From Haloarcula pelagica (GTDB taxonomy: Archaea; Halobacteriota; Halobacteria; Halobacteriales; Haloarculaceae): 64,000 bases of DNA. Location: NCBI RefSeq assembly GCF_030127105.1, contig NZ_CP126161.1, positions 1,550,001 to 1,614,000 on the forward strand. The letters run 5' to 3'. Positions within the stretch are counted from its first letter, which is position 1, and every line of letters begins with the position of its first letter. Positions 34,637 to 44,800 of the stretch are shown here, piece by piece. The notes beneath the pieces were generated by a model, which saw only the letters and a program-made list of their open reading frames with translations, made no database searches and had not been told where the DNA came from. Position numbers and translations under genes: made by a program.

Positions 34637-35884
34637 CTACCGGAGCTGGGACTGCCACCGTGTTGGTAGCTGAGCGTAGACGACGGCGTTGTCGACGAGT
34701 ACGTCGACCGGAACGTACTCATCCGGCGCGTGGACAGTGTCGGTTCCGAGCGCGAACTCGACGGTCGGGATGCCCGCATTCCGGAGTTTCTTGGCATCAC
34801 CACCACCCGTAGCGCTCCGCCGGAAAACGCGATCACCCGTGGCCCCCTCCGCGGTCGACGCGACGGCTTCGACGAGTGGGCTGGCGGGTGCTTCGGCCGT
34901 ACCGACGCTCCAGGAGACGTCGGCGATTGTGATACCTTCGCAGTCGGCGACGCACTCCCGGATCTCCGCGAGCACATCGGGCGTGTGGACACCTGCGGTC
35001 AGTCGCACGTCAACTTCGGCGTGCGCAGACTGCGGGACGGTGTTTATCGCGTCCCCGCCCTCGAGGACGCCGAGATTGATCGAGGGGTACCAGAACAGCT
35101 CTCGAGCGGCGGCCCCACCCATCGATGGGGTGTAGTACTCCACTGACTCCTCGACGATCGGCGCCACGTCAGCGTCGATCTCGAGTCGCTGGGTGCCGAA
35201 CCGTTCGCGCATCGTCCCGACGGCGTCGTAGAGCCGGTCGATGGCATTGACGCCGAGTATCGGCCGGGAGCCGTGGGCCCCCTCACCGCTGGCTTCGAGC
35301 GTCAGCCAGATGCTGCCCCGGTCCGCGATTGTGACGGAGTGGCGGCCTTCCTCGCAGGTTGGCTCGCCAATCACACATGCCTCAGCGTCGAGCTCACCAG
35401 CGTCGAGTAGCGCTGGCAAGCCGGCGTCACCACCCACTTCCTCGTCGCTCACGAACGCGAATTGAAGGTCGACAGGTGGCTCAGTGTCGGTGGCTGCGAA
35501 GGCCTGTATTGCGAACAGCATCGACGCTACGGCACCCTTCATGTCGGTTGCACCGCGGCCGTAGACATGTTCATCGACGCGCTCGCCGAGTGGATCGTGA
35601 GACCAGGCATCTGCGTCGAAGGGCACCGTATCGAGGTGGCCATTATACAGCAGTGTGTGGTCGGAGCCACCCGGTAGTCGAACGAGCAGATTCGGCTTCG
35701 CTGGATCGACTGCAAAACTCTCTACTTCGACCGGAAGCGGGTCGAGGAATTGTTCGATTTTGGCGACGATTTCGCGCGTGTCGCCGGGCGGGTTCGACGT
35801 CTCAATCGCGAGGAGGTCGAGGGCGAGCGCGACCAGTTCCTCTCGGTGTGCTCGCACGTACTCGGATGGCGTAGCGGCGCTCAT
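34637..35884 (-). CDS. M20-family metallopeptidase/deacylase (ArgE/DapE type)
   Basis: The 415-residue protein has the M20 signature: LLYNGHLDTVPFDADAW (His-x-Asp metal site), DMKGAVAS, FVSDEEVGGDAG (catalytic Glu pair) and CVIGEPT further on. Dimerisation and catalytic domains are both complete. Substrates in this family include acetylated amino acids and dipeptides; a cysteine- or glutamylcysteine-derived substrate would suit the context but is inference. The ATG overlaps the stop of the CoA-disulfide-reductase-like gene. Confidence 0.87.
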   Translation of the reverse strand: MSAATPSEYVRAHREELVALALDLLAIETSNPPGDTREIVAKIEQFLDPLPVEVESFAVDPAKPNLLVRLPGGSDHTLLYNGHLDTVPFDADAWSHDPLGERVDEHVYGRGATDMKGAVASMLFAIQAFAATDTEPPVDLQFAFVSDEEVGGDAGLPALLDAGELDAEACVIGEPTCEEGRHSVTIADRGSIWLTLEASGEGAHGSRPILGVNAIDRLYDAVGTMRERFGTQRLEIDADVAPIVEESVEYYTPSMGGAAARELFWYPSINLGVLEGGDAINTVPQSAHAEVDVRLTAGVHTPDVLAEIRECVADCEGITIADVSWSVGTAEAPASPLVEAVASTAEGATGDRVFRRSATGGGDAKKLRNAGIPTVEFALGTDTVHAPDEYVPVDVLVDNAVVYAQLPTRWQSQLR

Positions 35885-37233
35885 TCGCCCGTTAACTTCC
35901 CCTCGAGGACTTTCGCCGCCGTAAGTATCGGGTCCCAGACGGGGCTGAACGGCGGGGCGTACGCCAGATCGGCATTTCGGAGTTCAGTCACGGTCATACC
36001 AGCCGTGAGCGCCGTCGCGACCGTGTCGATGCGCTTCGTACCCTCCCGGCCGACGACGCTCCCGCCGAGTAGCCGACCGGAGCTCCGGTCGGCCACCAGC
36101 GTGACGGTGAGCTCTGCCCCATCGGGGTAGTAGTGAGCCCGCGTCGGTGCCGATATCGTTACTGAGACGGGGTCAAAGCCGGCGTCCCGTGCCCGTTCCT
36201 CGTCGAGGATGCCGGTCCGGGCGGCGCCGAGCTCGAACGCCTTGACGATGGCCGTTCCGGCGATTCCGCCGACCGGCTCCGGGTCGCCGACGACGGTCTG
36301 GCCGATTGCGCGGCCGGCGCGGTTGGCGGTCAGCGCCAGGGGTACGTGGTCCGGCTCGCCGGTCACGACGTGGCGTGCCTCCGCGCAGTCGCCCGCAGCG
36401 TAGATGTTCTCGTAGTTCGTCCGACCGTACTCGTCAGTCGCGACGGCTCCGGTCTCGCCCAGCCCGATGCCGGCGTCCGCCGCCAAATCCGTATTCGGTT
36501 CGACACCGACGCCGACGATGGCGACGTCAGCGGGATGGGACTCGTCGTCGAGCATGACGCGCTCGACCCGGTCGGCACCCTCGAACCCTGAGACGGCGGT
36601 GTCGAGGTGGAGCTCGACTCCCTGCTCGCGGAGGTGGTCCTCGACGACCTCCGCGACCGCGTCACCGAACGGTTGGAGGACGTGTGGCAGCATCTCGTAG
36701 AGGTAGACGTCGACGCCGCGCGCCGACAGCGCCTCGGCCATCTCGACGCCCACGTAGCCGCCGCCGACGATGGCCGCGGAGTCCGGCGAGTGTTCGGTGA
36801 CGTAGTTCTCGATGGCGTCGGCCTCGTCCATGTCGTGGATCGTGAAGACGCCGTCGAGGCCGAGCCCGTCGAGCGGCGGTTCGATGGCACTCGCCCCCGT
36901 CGCGACGAGCAGGTGGTCGTAGGGCTGGTCGAACGTCTCGCCGTCGCCCTCGACGGTCACAGTCTGGGCCTCGGGGTCGATGCCGACGACCTCGTGGCCG
37001 GTCCGGAGGTCGATATCGCGCTCCTCGCGGAACTCCTCGGGCGTCACGGCGACGAGATCCTCCAGGTCCTCGACCTCGCCCTTGACGTAGTAGGGCATCC
37101 CGCAGGCTGCGTAGGACACCCACTCGCCCTTCTCGAAGACGACCACGTCCAGCTCTGGGTCCTCGCGCTTGGCCTTGCTCGCGGCGCTCATCCCCGCGGC
37201 GTCACCGCCGACGACCACGAACGTCTCGCTCAT
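35881..37233 (-). CDS. CoA-disulfide-reductase-like FAD enzyme (persulfide reductase type)
   Basis: This 450-residue flavoprotein has an FAD motif VVVGGDAAGMSAASKAK, a single redox Cys44 in WVSYAACGMPYY, a second Rossmann motif AAIVGGGYVGVEMAEAL and IYAAGDCAEA, ending with the dimerisation domain. Single-Cys CoADR/NPSR enzymes reduce CoA disulfide, CoA persulfide or polysulfide with NAD(P)H. The rhodanese domain found in some relatives is missing. A CACAATAC motif lies 45 to 52 bases upstream. The M20 gene overlaps its end. Confidence 0.87.
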   Translation of the reverse strand: MSETFVVVGGDAAGMSAASKAKREDPELDVVVFEKGEWVSYAACGMPYYVKGEVEDLEDLVAVTPEEFREERDIDLRTGHEVVGIDPEAQTVTVEGDGETFDQPYDHLLVATGASAIEPPLDGLGLDGVFTIHDMDEADAIENYVTEHSPDSAAIVGGGYVGVEMAEALSARGVDVYLYEMLPHVLQPFGDAVAEVVEDHLREQGVELHLDTAVSGFEGADRVERVMLDDESHPADVAIVGVGVEPNTDLAADAGIGLGETGAVATDEYGRTNYENIYAAGDCAEARHVVTGEPDHVPLALTANRAGRAIGQTVVGDPEPVGGIAGTAIVKAFELGAARTGILDEERARDAGFDPVSVTISAPTRAHYYPDGAELTVTLVADRSSGRLLGGSVVGREGTKRIDTVATALTAGMTVTELRNADLAYAPPFSPVWDPILTAAKVLEGKLTGE

Positions 37234-37277
37234 AACCGTAGGTTCGACTGTCTCAAACTAAAGTATTTCGCGAATTT

Positions 37278-37287
37278 CACAATACCA
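37278..37287. promoter_or_regulatory. CACAATACCA motif before the CoADR-like gene
   Basis: Located 45 to 54 bases upstream of the start at 37233; in gene direction TGGTATTGTG, followed at suitable distance by TTCGCGAAATACTTTAG with a TATA-like core. Confidence 0.5.
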
Positions 37288-37351
37288 GGAACGAGGGATC
37301 GGCTGACAGCCTCAGGTGTCGAGGCGAGCCCGCCCGAGCTATCGTCGAAGG

Positions 37352-39187
37352 TCACAGCCCGGCTGGTTCGGCGACTGCGTCGTCCGCACGGTCGAACAGC
37401 GCCGCGAACAGCTTGCGCTCCGCGGCGCGGAGGTGCTGAGTGAACGTCGACTGGTTGATCCCCATCGTCGCTGCGACTTCCTCCCCGCTGGCGTCACGCG
37501 GCCACTCGAAGAAGCCCGCGAAGTAGGCCGTCTGGGCGGCCTCAAGCTGGCGGTCGGTCAGCGACTCCTCGAAGGCCGTCCGGAGTTTCGTCTCGGCGGC
37601 CGCGTCGGGTTCGCGCTCGCGCTGGGCGACCAGATCCAGGTCCGGATACGACGACTGGACGGCCTCGACGACCGACCGGACGTCGTTGGACCGGGCGATA
37701 TCGGCGACGAGACGACCGCTACCATCGGTAACCCTTTGTGATCGGACGGCCGCGCCGTACCGGGCCAGCGTCGTCACGACGGCGTCGTCGAGAGTCAGCC
37801 TGACGCCGCACCGCTCGTCGCCGTCGCACAGTACTTCGGCCCGTTCGATCCCCGGAGCGTCGCCGGCGTGGGCCGAGACGGCGTCCGGTTCGCAGCCCCT
37901 CACGGAGACGTAGGCGGCACAGTCGCCCTCCTTGCCGTCCCCGACCCGGTCGAGTTCGACCGTGCACTCCAGCGCCGACGACAGCGAGACCAGCGGGTCG
38001 TCCGTCCCGTCGAGCCGGAACTCGAGGCGAGTTACCTCGTCGGACGCGAGCGTCCGGCGGTTCTCGGCCGCGTTGATGGCGTCCCCGACAGCCAACCCGA
38101 GCTCGGCGAACACCGACCGATCGATGGCCTCGAACGCGCCGTCCGTCCCGGTCTCGACGAACAGCGCGCCGTAGTCGGCGTCCTGATACGATAACGGGAC
38201 GACGACGCCCGAGGCCGCTGCGGGGTCGTCGACGGGCGCCCCACCGTCTTCGACGAATGCCGGTCGCCGCTGTTCGAGGACCGTACCGGCGACGTCACGG
38301 TAGGTCGACGAGCATTCGAGGCGTGCCTCGACCTCCTCCGGGTCGACGCCGGCAGCGGTCCGGACCGCGACGTCCCCGTCGACGAGTCTCCGGGTGCCGA
38401 CCCAGGCGGCGTCGAACAGGTGCGATGACGCGAACCGGTCACAGAGCACACGCTCGATTTCGCGCCGGTTCGACGCCCCCACCAGCTCCCGGTTGATGTC
38501 CCGGATGACCTCGTTCGTGTTGTTCAGCCGCTCGAGGCGGTCGTTTTGCTCCTCGATCCGGAGCTGTCGCTCCTTGCGCTCGGTCACGTCCCGCTCGACC
38601 GCGACGTACCGCTCGACCGTCCCTCCCTCGTCGGTGATCGGCGCGACGGTCGTGTCGACCCAGCACAGCTCCCCCGACTTCCGACGGTTGATGATCTCGC
38701 CCTCCCAGACGTCGCCCGAGGAGATCTGCTCCCACAGTTCCGTGTAGAAGGCCTCGTCGTGCTCCCCGGACTGCCACAGGCGCGGGTTCTCGCCGACGAC
38801 CTCCTCGGGGCCGTAACCGACGACGCTCTCGACCGCCGGGTTCGCGTATTCGATGGTCCCGCCGGGGCCGGTCAGGAAGATGGCGTGACCGGCGTGCTCG
38901 ATCGCCTTCCGGAACCCTCGAAGGCGCTCGGTAACGCGTCGCTCCTCGACGACGTAGCTCGACAGGTAATACACGGTCAACAGCGCGAGGACGCTGACCG
39001 CAAGTCCCGGAAGCTCCTCGACCGGCGTCGTCGAGTTCCGGGCGGACAGCAACTGACGAGTGGCCATCAGCGACAGCATCACCGTCAGGAACCCGAACCG
39101 ACGGTCGCTGCTCCGGGCGAGCAACACCAGCGAGTACCCGACTCCGGTCAGCCTGAGGAGGATGGAGGCGACGAGGACCCCGTTCAA
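37352..39187 (-). CDS. Bat-type sensor-regulator (membrane, PAS, GAF, HTH_10)
   Basis: The 611-residue protein has one or two N-terminal membrane helices (about 1-80) and a PAS domain at about 95-205 (AIFLTGPGGTIEYANPAVESVVGY, then the PAC repeat). A GAF domain lies at about 230-370, followed by a Bat-type linker and a C-terminal HTH_10 at about 550-600 (LTDRQLEAAQTAYFAGFFEW, then STFTQHLRAAERKLFAALF). Such proteins switch transcription by light, oxygen or metabolite. It is divergent from the molybdoenzyme operon across 311 bases and is the natural candidate for its local regulator. Confidence 0.88.
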   Translation of the reverse strand: MNGVLVASILLRLTGVGYSLVLLARSSDRRFGFLTVMLSLMATRQLLSARNSTTPVEELPGLAVSVLALLTVYYLSSYVVEERRVTERLRGFRKAIEHAGHAIFLTGPGGTIEYANPAVESVVGYGPEEVVGENPRLWQSGEHDEAFYTELWEQISSGDVWEGEIINRRKSGELCWVDTTVAPITDEGGTVERYVAVERDVTERKERQLRIEEQNDRLERLNNTNEVIRDINRELVGASNRREIERVLCDRFASSHLFDAAWVGTRRLVDGDVAVRTAAGVDPEEVEARLECSSTYRDVAGTVLEQRRPAFVEDGGAPVDDPAAASGVVVPLSYQDADYGALFVETGTDGAFEAIDRSVFAELGLAVGDAINAAENRRTLASDEVTRLEFRLDGTDDPLVSLSSALECTVELDRVGDGKEGDCAAYVSVRGCEPDAVSAHAGDAPGIERAEVLCDGDERCGVRLTLDDAVVTTLARYGAAVRSQRVTDGSGRLVADIARSNDVRSVVEAVQSSYPDLDLVAQREREPDAAAETKLRTAFEESLTDRQLEAAQTAYFAGFFEWPRDASGEEVAATMGINQSTFTQHLRAAERKLFAALFDRADDAVAEPAGL

Positions 39188-39346
39188 GAGCGTCCACCTC
39201 CGACGACGGATCGGGGGTGTCGGTCAACGAGCGCAGTCATAGCTCGAACTTGTTCGCACCTCCTCGTATAAGCCCTCGGGCTTTCCCAGTCGCTGGGACG
39301 CGGTCCAGCGGGCGACCGGCACGGGCCCGTTTCCGGCGTTCCAAAC

Positions 39347-39355
39347 AGTATTGGG
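39347..39355. promoter_or_regulatory. AGTATTGGG site in the gap before the CISM operon
   Basis: A relaxed form of the sulfur-region motif lies in the 311-base gap (39188-39498) between the Bat-type gene and the ferredoxin gene, 144 to 152 bases before the latter. The same nine bases also occur inside trxB, so this site is weak. Confidence 0.3.
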
Positions 39356-39498
39356 CCGGGAGTTATCCCCCGTTTCGGTCCCGTCCGGCGGGGCAAAGAG
39401 TATCGGTACCACGCTCACCTCCCCGGCTCGTGTAGGTCTACGTGTATGCCTCAGTTCGACCGGCCATACGGACGCGGCCCGATGTGCGGGTGGTACCG

Positions 39499-40533
39499 AT
39501 GAGTGGCGCGAGCGACGACCGGTTGCCGGGCGTCCCGGACGCGGGCGCCGCCGACCTCGACGCGATGGTCGACGACGAGGCGGCCGATCCCAGGGCGGAA
39601 CTGTCGAAGACCGACCACGACACGGACCTCGGGATAGCGATGGCCGAGGACGCCAAGCGCGTCTCCCGGGGTGAACTGTCGGCCGAGGAGTACTGGGAGC
39701 GATACGACGAGGCCGCCGAACGCGAGTTCGGCGACACCTATCGCGAGACCCCCAACCCATCGATCGAGAGCGGCGACCAGACGATCGCCGACGAGACCGC
39801 GGACTCGCTGGGCTGTTCGGTCGGCTCGATGGACTCGGTCGCCTGCGAGCTCTCCGCCGACGGGGACGGGGCCGACGCGACCGGCGACGGGGCGGACGGC
39901 GACGAGCGCTGGGGGATGGTCATCGACCTCCAGAAGTGCGTCGGCTGTGACTCCTGTACGGTCGCCTGCAAGGCCGAGAACCGGACGCCGCCGGGCGTCT
40001 CTTACAACGTCGTGATGGAGGAGGAACACGGGGAGTTCCCGGAGGTCACGCGGACGAACGTCCCTCGGCCCTGTATGCAGTGCGAGAACCCGCCGTGCGT
40101 GCAGGTCTGCCCCGTCAGCGCGACCTACAAGATGGACAACGGCGTGGTCAACGTCGACTACGACCGCTGTATCGGCTGTCGGTACTGCATGATCGCGTGC
40201 CCGTACGGGGCGCGCTATTTCGACTTCGGCGAGAACTACGACGACGAGGTCGACGAGGCCGGCGAGGTGACCAGCCCCGAGTACGGCGTCGACCGCGGGA
40301 AGCGCGAGGGCGACGAGTCGCCGGTCGGCAACGTCCGCAAGTGTAGCTTCTGCACGCACCGCCTGGAGCGCGGCGAGGAGCCGGCTTGCGTCGAGACCTG
40401 CGTCGGCGACGCCCGGAACATGGGTGACCTCGACGACCCCGACAGCGAGGTCTCCGAGATGGCCGACTCCTCACGGGCGTTCCAGCTGAAAGAGAGCGAG
40501 GGGACCGACCCCAACGTCTACTACCTCAAGTGA
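39499..40533 (+). CDS. 4Fe-4S ferredoxin subunit of a CISM molybdoenzyme, with long N-terminal extension
   Basis: The protein has 344 residues. The last 210 are a DmsB/PsrB/TtrB-like four-cluster ferredoxin: CVGCDSCTVACKAE, CMQCENPPCVQVCP, CIGCRYCMIACPYGARY and CSFCTHRLERGEEPACVETCVGD. The first 135 residues are an acidic, low-complexity extension (from MSGASDDRLPG to DGDERW) absent in bacterial homologues. It carries electrons between the membrane subunit and the molybdopterin subunit. It is the first gene of the operon; the ATG at 39499 is preferred over one upstream. Confidence 0.85.
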   Translation: MSGASDDRLPGVPDAGAADLDAMVDDEAADPRAELSKTDHDTDLGIAMAEDAKRVSRGELSAEEYWERYDEAAEREFGDTYRETPNPSIESGDQTIADETADSLGCSVGSMDSVACELSADGDGADATGDGADGDERWGMVIDLQKCVGCDSCTVACKAENRTPPGVSYNVVMEEEHGEFPEVTRTNVPRPCMQCENPPCVQVCPVSATYKMDNGVVNVDYDRCIGCRYCMIACPYGARYFDFGENYDDEVDEAGEVTSPEYGVDRGKREGDESPVGNVRKCSFCTHRLERGEEPACVETCVGDARNMGDLDDPDSEVSEMADSSRAFQLKESEGTDPNVYYLK

Positions 40534-40535
40534 CC

Positions 40536-41804
40536 ATGGCGACCGAACACTCGCGGTTCGAGTTCGACCCCGGGTTCGTCAGCGACCGCCTGCGCGTCGC
40601 CTGGTACGCCGTCCTCGGCGCGCTCCTGCTCGTCGGCGGGTACGCGACGTGGCTGCGGATCACGGAGGGGATGGCGAGCACCAACCTGACGAGCACGACC
40701 CCCTGGGGCGCCTGGGTCGCCTTCTACATCTACTTCGTCGGCCTCTCGGCGGGGGCGTTCCTCGTCAGCACGCTCGCGAACGTCTTCGGCGTCGAGGCGA
40801 TGCACCGGATCGACCGCGACGCGCTGTTCGCAGCGATCGTCAGTATGGCCGTCGCGCTGCTGTTCGTCTGGACCGATCTCGGCCGAATGGACCGGATGTA
40901 TCACCCGTTCGTCTGGCGGCAGTTCACCTCCGCGCTCTCCTGGGAGGTCCACGCGTACGTCGCCTACATCGGCGTGCTCGTGACCGAGCTGTACTTCTCG
41001 ATGCGCTACGACCTCGCCCGCGTCGCCGAGCGCGGGTCGGGACTGCGCGCCCGACTCGCTGCCCTCCTGACGCTGGGTCGCCGGGCGACGACCGAGGCCT
41101 CCCGGACCACCGACCGAACCTGGCTCACGCGAGCCGGGATCGTCGGCATCCCGCTGGCCATCTTCATGGTCCACGGCGGGACGGGCGTCCTCTTCGCCGT
41201 CTCGAAGGCCCGCCCGTACTGGAACAGCGGGCTATTCCCGGTGATCTTCATCGTCTCGGCGGTGCTCTCCGGGACGGCGCTGGTGATGCTGTTGTACGTT
41301 CTCCGGACGAAGCTGTTCGACGACGAGCCCGTCGACCGGGACCTGCTCGACCAGCTGGCGAAGCTACTGGCCGCGTTCGTCGTCGTCGACGTGGCGCTGA
41401 CCGCCATCGAGGCGCTGATCGCGATCGTCAGTTTCCACCCCCACGTCGTCGAGACCTGGCAGATCATCGCGTTCGGCGAGATGTCGTGGTCGTTCTGGTG
41501 GTTCATGGTCGGGTTCGGGTGGGTGTTCCCGCTCGTCATGCTCTCGAAGCGGGAGTGGCGACGCACGCCGTGGCTGATGGCGCTGGCGGGGCTCAGCGTC
41601 GTGATCGGCATCGTCGCCGTGCGGTTCAACATCGTCGTTCCGCCGCAGATCCGCCCCGTCATGGAGGGGCTCCCGCACGGCTCGTACTTCCCATCGGCCG
41701 TGGAGTGGGCGACCAGCGCCGGGATGATCGCGGTCGGACTGCTCCTGTACACGATCGGCGCGGAACTGCTGCCGCTGACGCCGCTCGACGGAGGTGACCA
41801 CTGA
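40536..41804 (+). CDS. NrfD/PsrC-type membrane subunit
   Basis: The 422-residue integral membrane protein has about nine helices of the NrfD family: LLVGGYATWLRI, WGAWVAFYIYFVGLSAGAFL, VAYIGVLVTELYFSMRY and more to the end. This subunit exchanges electrons with quinones in polysulfide, thiosulfate, tetrathionate and related reductases. The ATG at 40536 follows the ferredoxin stop by two bases. The ATG of the large subunit overlaps its stop, so all are one transcript. Confidence 0.9.
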   Translation: MATEHSRFEFDPGFVSDRLRVAWYAVLGALLLVGGYATWLRITEGMASTNLTSTTPWGAWVAFYIYFVGLSAGAFLVSTLANVFGVEAMHRIDRDALFAAIVSMAVALLFVWTDLGRMDRMYHPFVWRQFTSALSWEVHAYVAYIGVLVTELYFSMRYDLARVAERGSGLRARLAALLTLGRRATTEASRTTDRTWLTRAGIVGIPLAIFMVHGGTGVLFAVSKARPYWNSGLFPVIFIVSAVLSGTALVMLLYVLRTKLFDDEPVDRDLLDQLAKLLAAFVVVDVALTAIEALIAIVSFHPHVVETWQIIAFGEMSWSFWWFMVGFGWVFPLVMLSKREWRRTPWLMALAGLSVVIGIVAVRFNIVVPPQIRPVMEGLPHGSYFPSAVEWATSAGMIAVGLLLYTIGAELLPLTPLDGGDH

Positions 41805-44800
41805 TGTCAACCGACGACACCACCGACGCAGACGCCGGAGGGACCGAAGACGAGGGGCCGTCGCTCACGCGACGCGACCTCGTGAAGGCGGTCGGAGCCG
41901 TCGGCGCCATCGGCGCCGCCAGCGCCGCGACCGTCAACGTCGACACCGACGACCTCTGGACCGACGACACCGAACACTACGTCGGCGACGACTACGGCGA
42001 GTACGGCGCGAGCGACGTGATCCACACGACCTGCGGGCAGTGCAACACGTTCTGCCCGATCAAAGTCCGGCTGGCCGACGACAGCGGGACTGGCGAGTAC
42101 AGCTCGCTCGTCCGCAAGCTGGCCGGCAACCCGTACTCGTTCCTGAACACCCAGCCGTTCTCGCAGGTGCCCTACGACAGCGACCCCGAAGACGTGGCCA
42201 CGGGCGACGTGGCGGGGAGCGGTGCCGTGGACGCCGACCGGTGGTCGCTGTCGGGCGGCCGGATCTGCCTGAAGGGCCAGGCCGGCATCCAGACGGCGTT
42301 CGACAGCTACCGAGTGCGCAAGCCGATGAAACGCGTCGGTCCCCGCGGCTCCGGGGAGTGGAAGACTATCTCCTGGGAACAGGCGATCGAAGAGATCGTC
42401 GAGGGTGACGACGACCTGGGCCACCCCGGGTTGCGCGCTCTGTGGGGCTACGCGCCCGAGGACGAGGTGATGGACGACTGGGAAGCCGTCCAGTCCGGTG
42501 AGCTGGAGAAGTCGGCCTTCGACGAGAAGTACGAGGACGTCTTAATCGACACCGACCACCCCGACATGGGGCCGAAAGCCAACCAGATCGTCGACGTGGG
42601 CGGGTTCCGGCGCAACTTCATCCGGACTCGCCTGTGGCACCAGGGGCTGGGGTCGATCAACAGCGTCCACCACGCGGGGACCTGCGGCTTCTCCAGCGTC
42701 ATGGGGAACGTCCGTTCGCACGCGGCCCAGAAGAAGCGCCAGTACCCCGACGTGGAGAACTGCGAGTACCTGCTGGTGTGGGGGACCAACCCCATGGTCG
42801 CCAACAAGGGACCGACCTGGCTCGCGCCGAAGCTGACCAGCGCCATCGAGGACGGGATGCGGATGGATGTGGTCGACCCGCGGCTGTCGAAGACCGCCGA
42901 GAAGGCGGACACCTGGGTCCCGGTCGAACCTGGCGCGGACGGCGCGCTCGCGCTCGGGATGGCCCGCTGGATCCTCGAACACGACCGCCACGACGTCGAG
43001 TACCTCCGCAACCCCGCCGAGAGTGCCGCCGAGAGCGACGGCGAGCCAACCTGGAGCGACGCGACCCACCTCGTCCTCGTCGACGAGGAGGCGGGTCCCA
43101 AGGCCCGCGCCGCCGACCTCGGGCTCGTCCCGGCGGACCACGAACTGGCTGACGACTTCGTCGCGGTCGACGCATCGACCGGCGAACCGCGGCCGGCCAG
43201 CGAGGTCGAGACCGGTGTCCTCGACGTGTCGCTGACCGTCGACGGAACCGCCGTCGAGAGTGTCTGGAGCCTGTACCGCGACCGGGTGTTCGAGCACACC
43301 GTCGAGGAGTACGCCGAGATGTCCGGCGTCTCGGCCGACCGGATCGCCGAGGTCGCCGACGAGTTCACCAGCCACGGAAAGCGAGCGGCGATCATGGCCT
43401 ACCGCGGCCCGGCGAAACACACCAACGGGTTCTACAACACCCGGGCCATCGCGACGCTGCAGCACCTCATCGGTAACTACGACTGGAAAGGGGGCCAGAT
43501 CACGCCCTACGCCGGGTACAGTACGATGTCCGGCCGCTACGAGCTCGAACAGGTCCCCGACGGCCACTCGCCGTGGGGGATCCCGTTGCTGCGCGGCGGG
43601 GTCAACTACGAGGACACCACGCTGTTCGAACGCGACGGCGGCTACCCGGCGAAGCGGCCGTGGTTCCCCGTCGCGCCACCTCAGGCCACCCAGGAACTGT
43701 ACGGCAGCGCCGCCGACGAGTACCCCTACGGCATCGAGGCGCTGTTCATCCGGCCGTACTCGAACAACCACGTGATGGCCGTCGCCGGCGGCGACCAGAT
43801 CCCCGACATCCTCGGCGACCCCGACACTATCCCGCTGGTCGTCGCCTCCGACACGGTGATCGGCGAGACGAGCAAGCACGCCGACTACATCCTGCCGGAG
43901 CCGACCTACCTCGAACGGTGGGAGAACTTCGGCACGTACCCGAACAAGCGGCTGGCCGACGAGAAGATCAGCCAGCCCGCGGTCGAGGTGGTTCCCGACG
44001 CGCGGCCGTTCGAGGAGGTCCTGATCGACCTCTGGACGGAACTGGACCTCCCCGGCGTCGGCGAGGACGCGATCCCCGACGCGGACGGGGATCTGTGGCC
44101 GCTCGAGCGGGCCGAGGACTTCTACCTGAAGCTCGCGGCGAACATGGCCTACGCCCGCGAGCCCGTCCCCGATGCGAGCGAGGACGAGCAGCGGGTCTTC
44201 CGCGAGAGCCACGAGCAGGGGCTCGGCGACTCGTTCGACCTCGACCGCTGGAAGCGGGTCGTCAGCGACGAGGAGTGGGCGAAGGTCGTCACCGTGCTCA
44301 ACCGCGGCGGCCGCTTCGAGGAGCCCGTCGACGACTACGCCGACCGGTTCGCCGAGCACGGCCACGAGTACGACTACGCCGAGCGCTTCGACGATAGCAA
44401 CGCCTACGACGGCGACCAGATGCGCTACAGACTCAGCTCGCGCGTGGACTTCTACAGCGAGGTCGTGCCGAACGGGAAACACTCCTACACCGGCGAGCGG
44501 TTCGACCCGCTCCCGCGGGTCGACGACGTCGAACACTACGACGGCGGCGTCCAGGCGCCGGTCACCGACGACGGCGACCCCGAGCGCCCCCTGCGGCTGA
44601 TCAACTGGAAGCCCCGGACCCAGGGGATGCACCGCACCACGAACAGCCCGTGGCTCCGGGAGACTAGGCCGCAGAACCCGCTGTGGATCAACCCGCGCGA
44701 CGCCGAGAAGCGCGGCATCGAGAACGGCGACGAGATCGCCATCGACGCCGGCCGACGCACCGCGGAAGGGGTCGCGATGGTCACGAACGGCATCCGCCCC

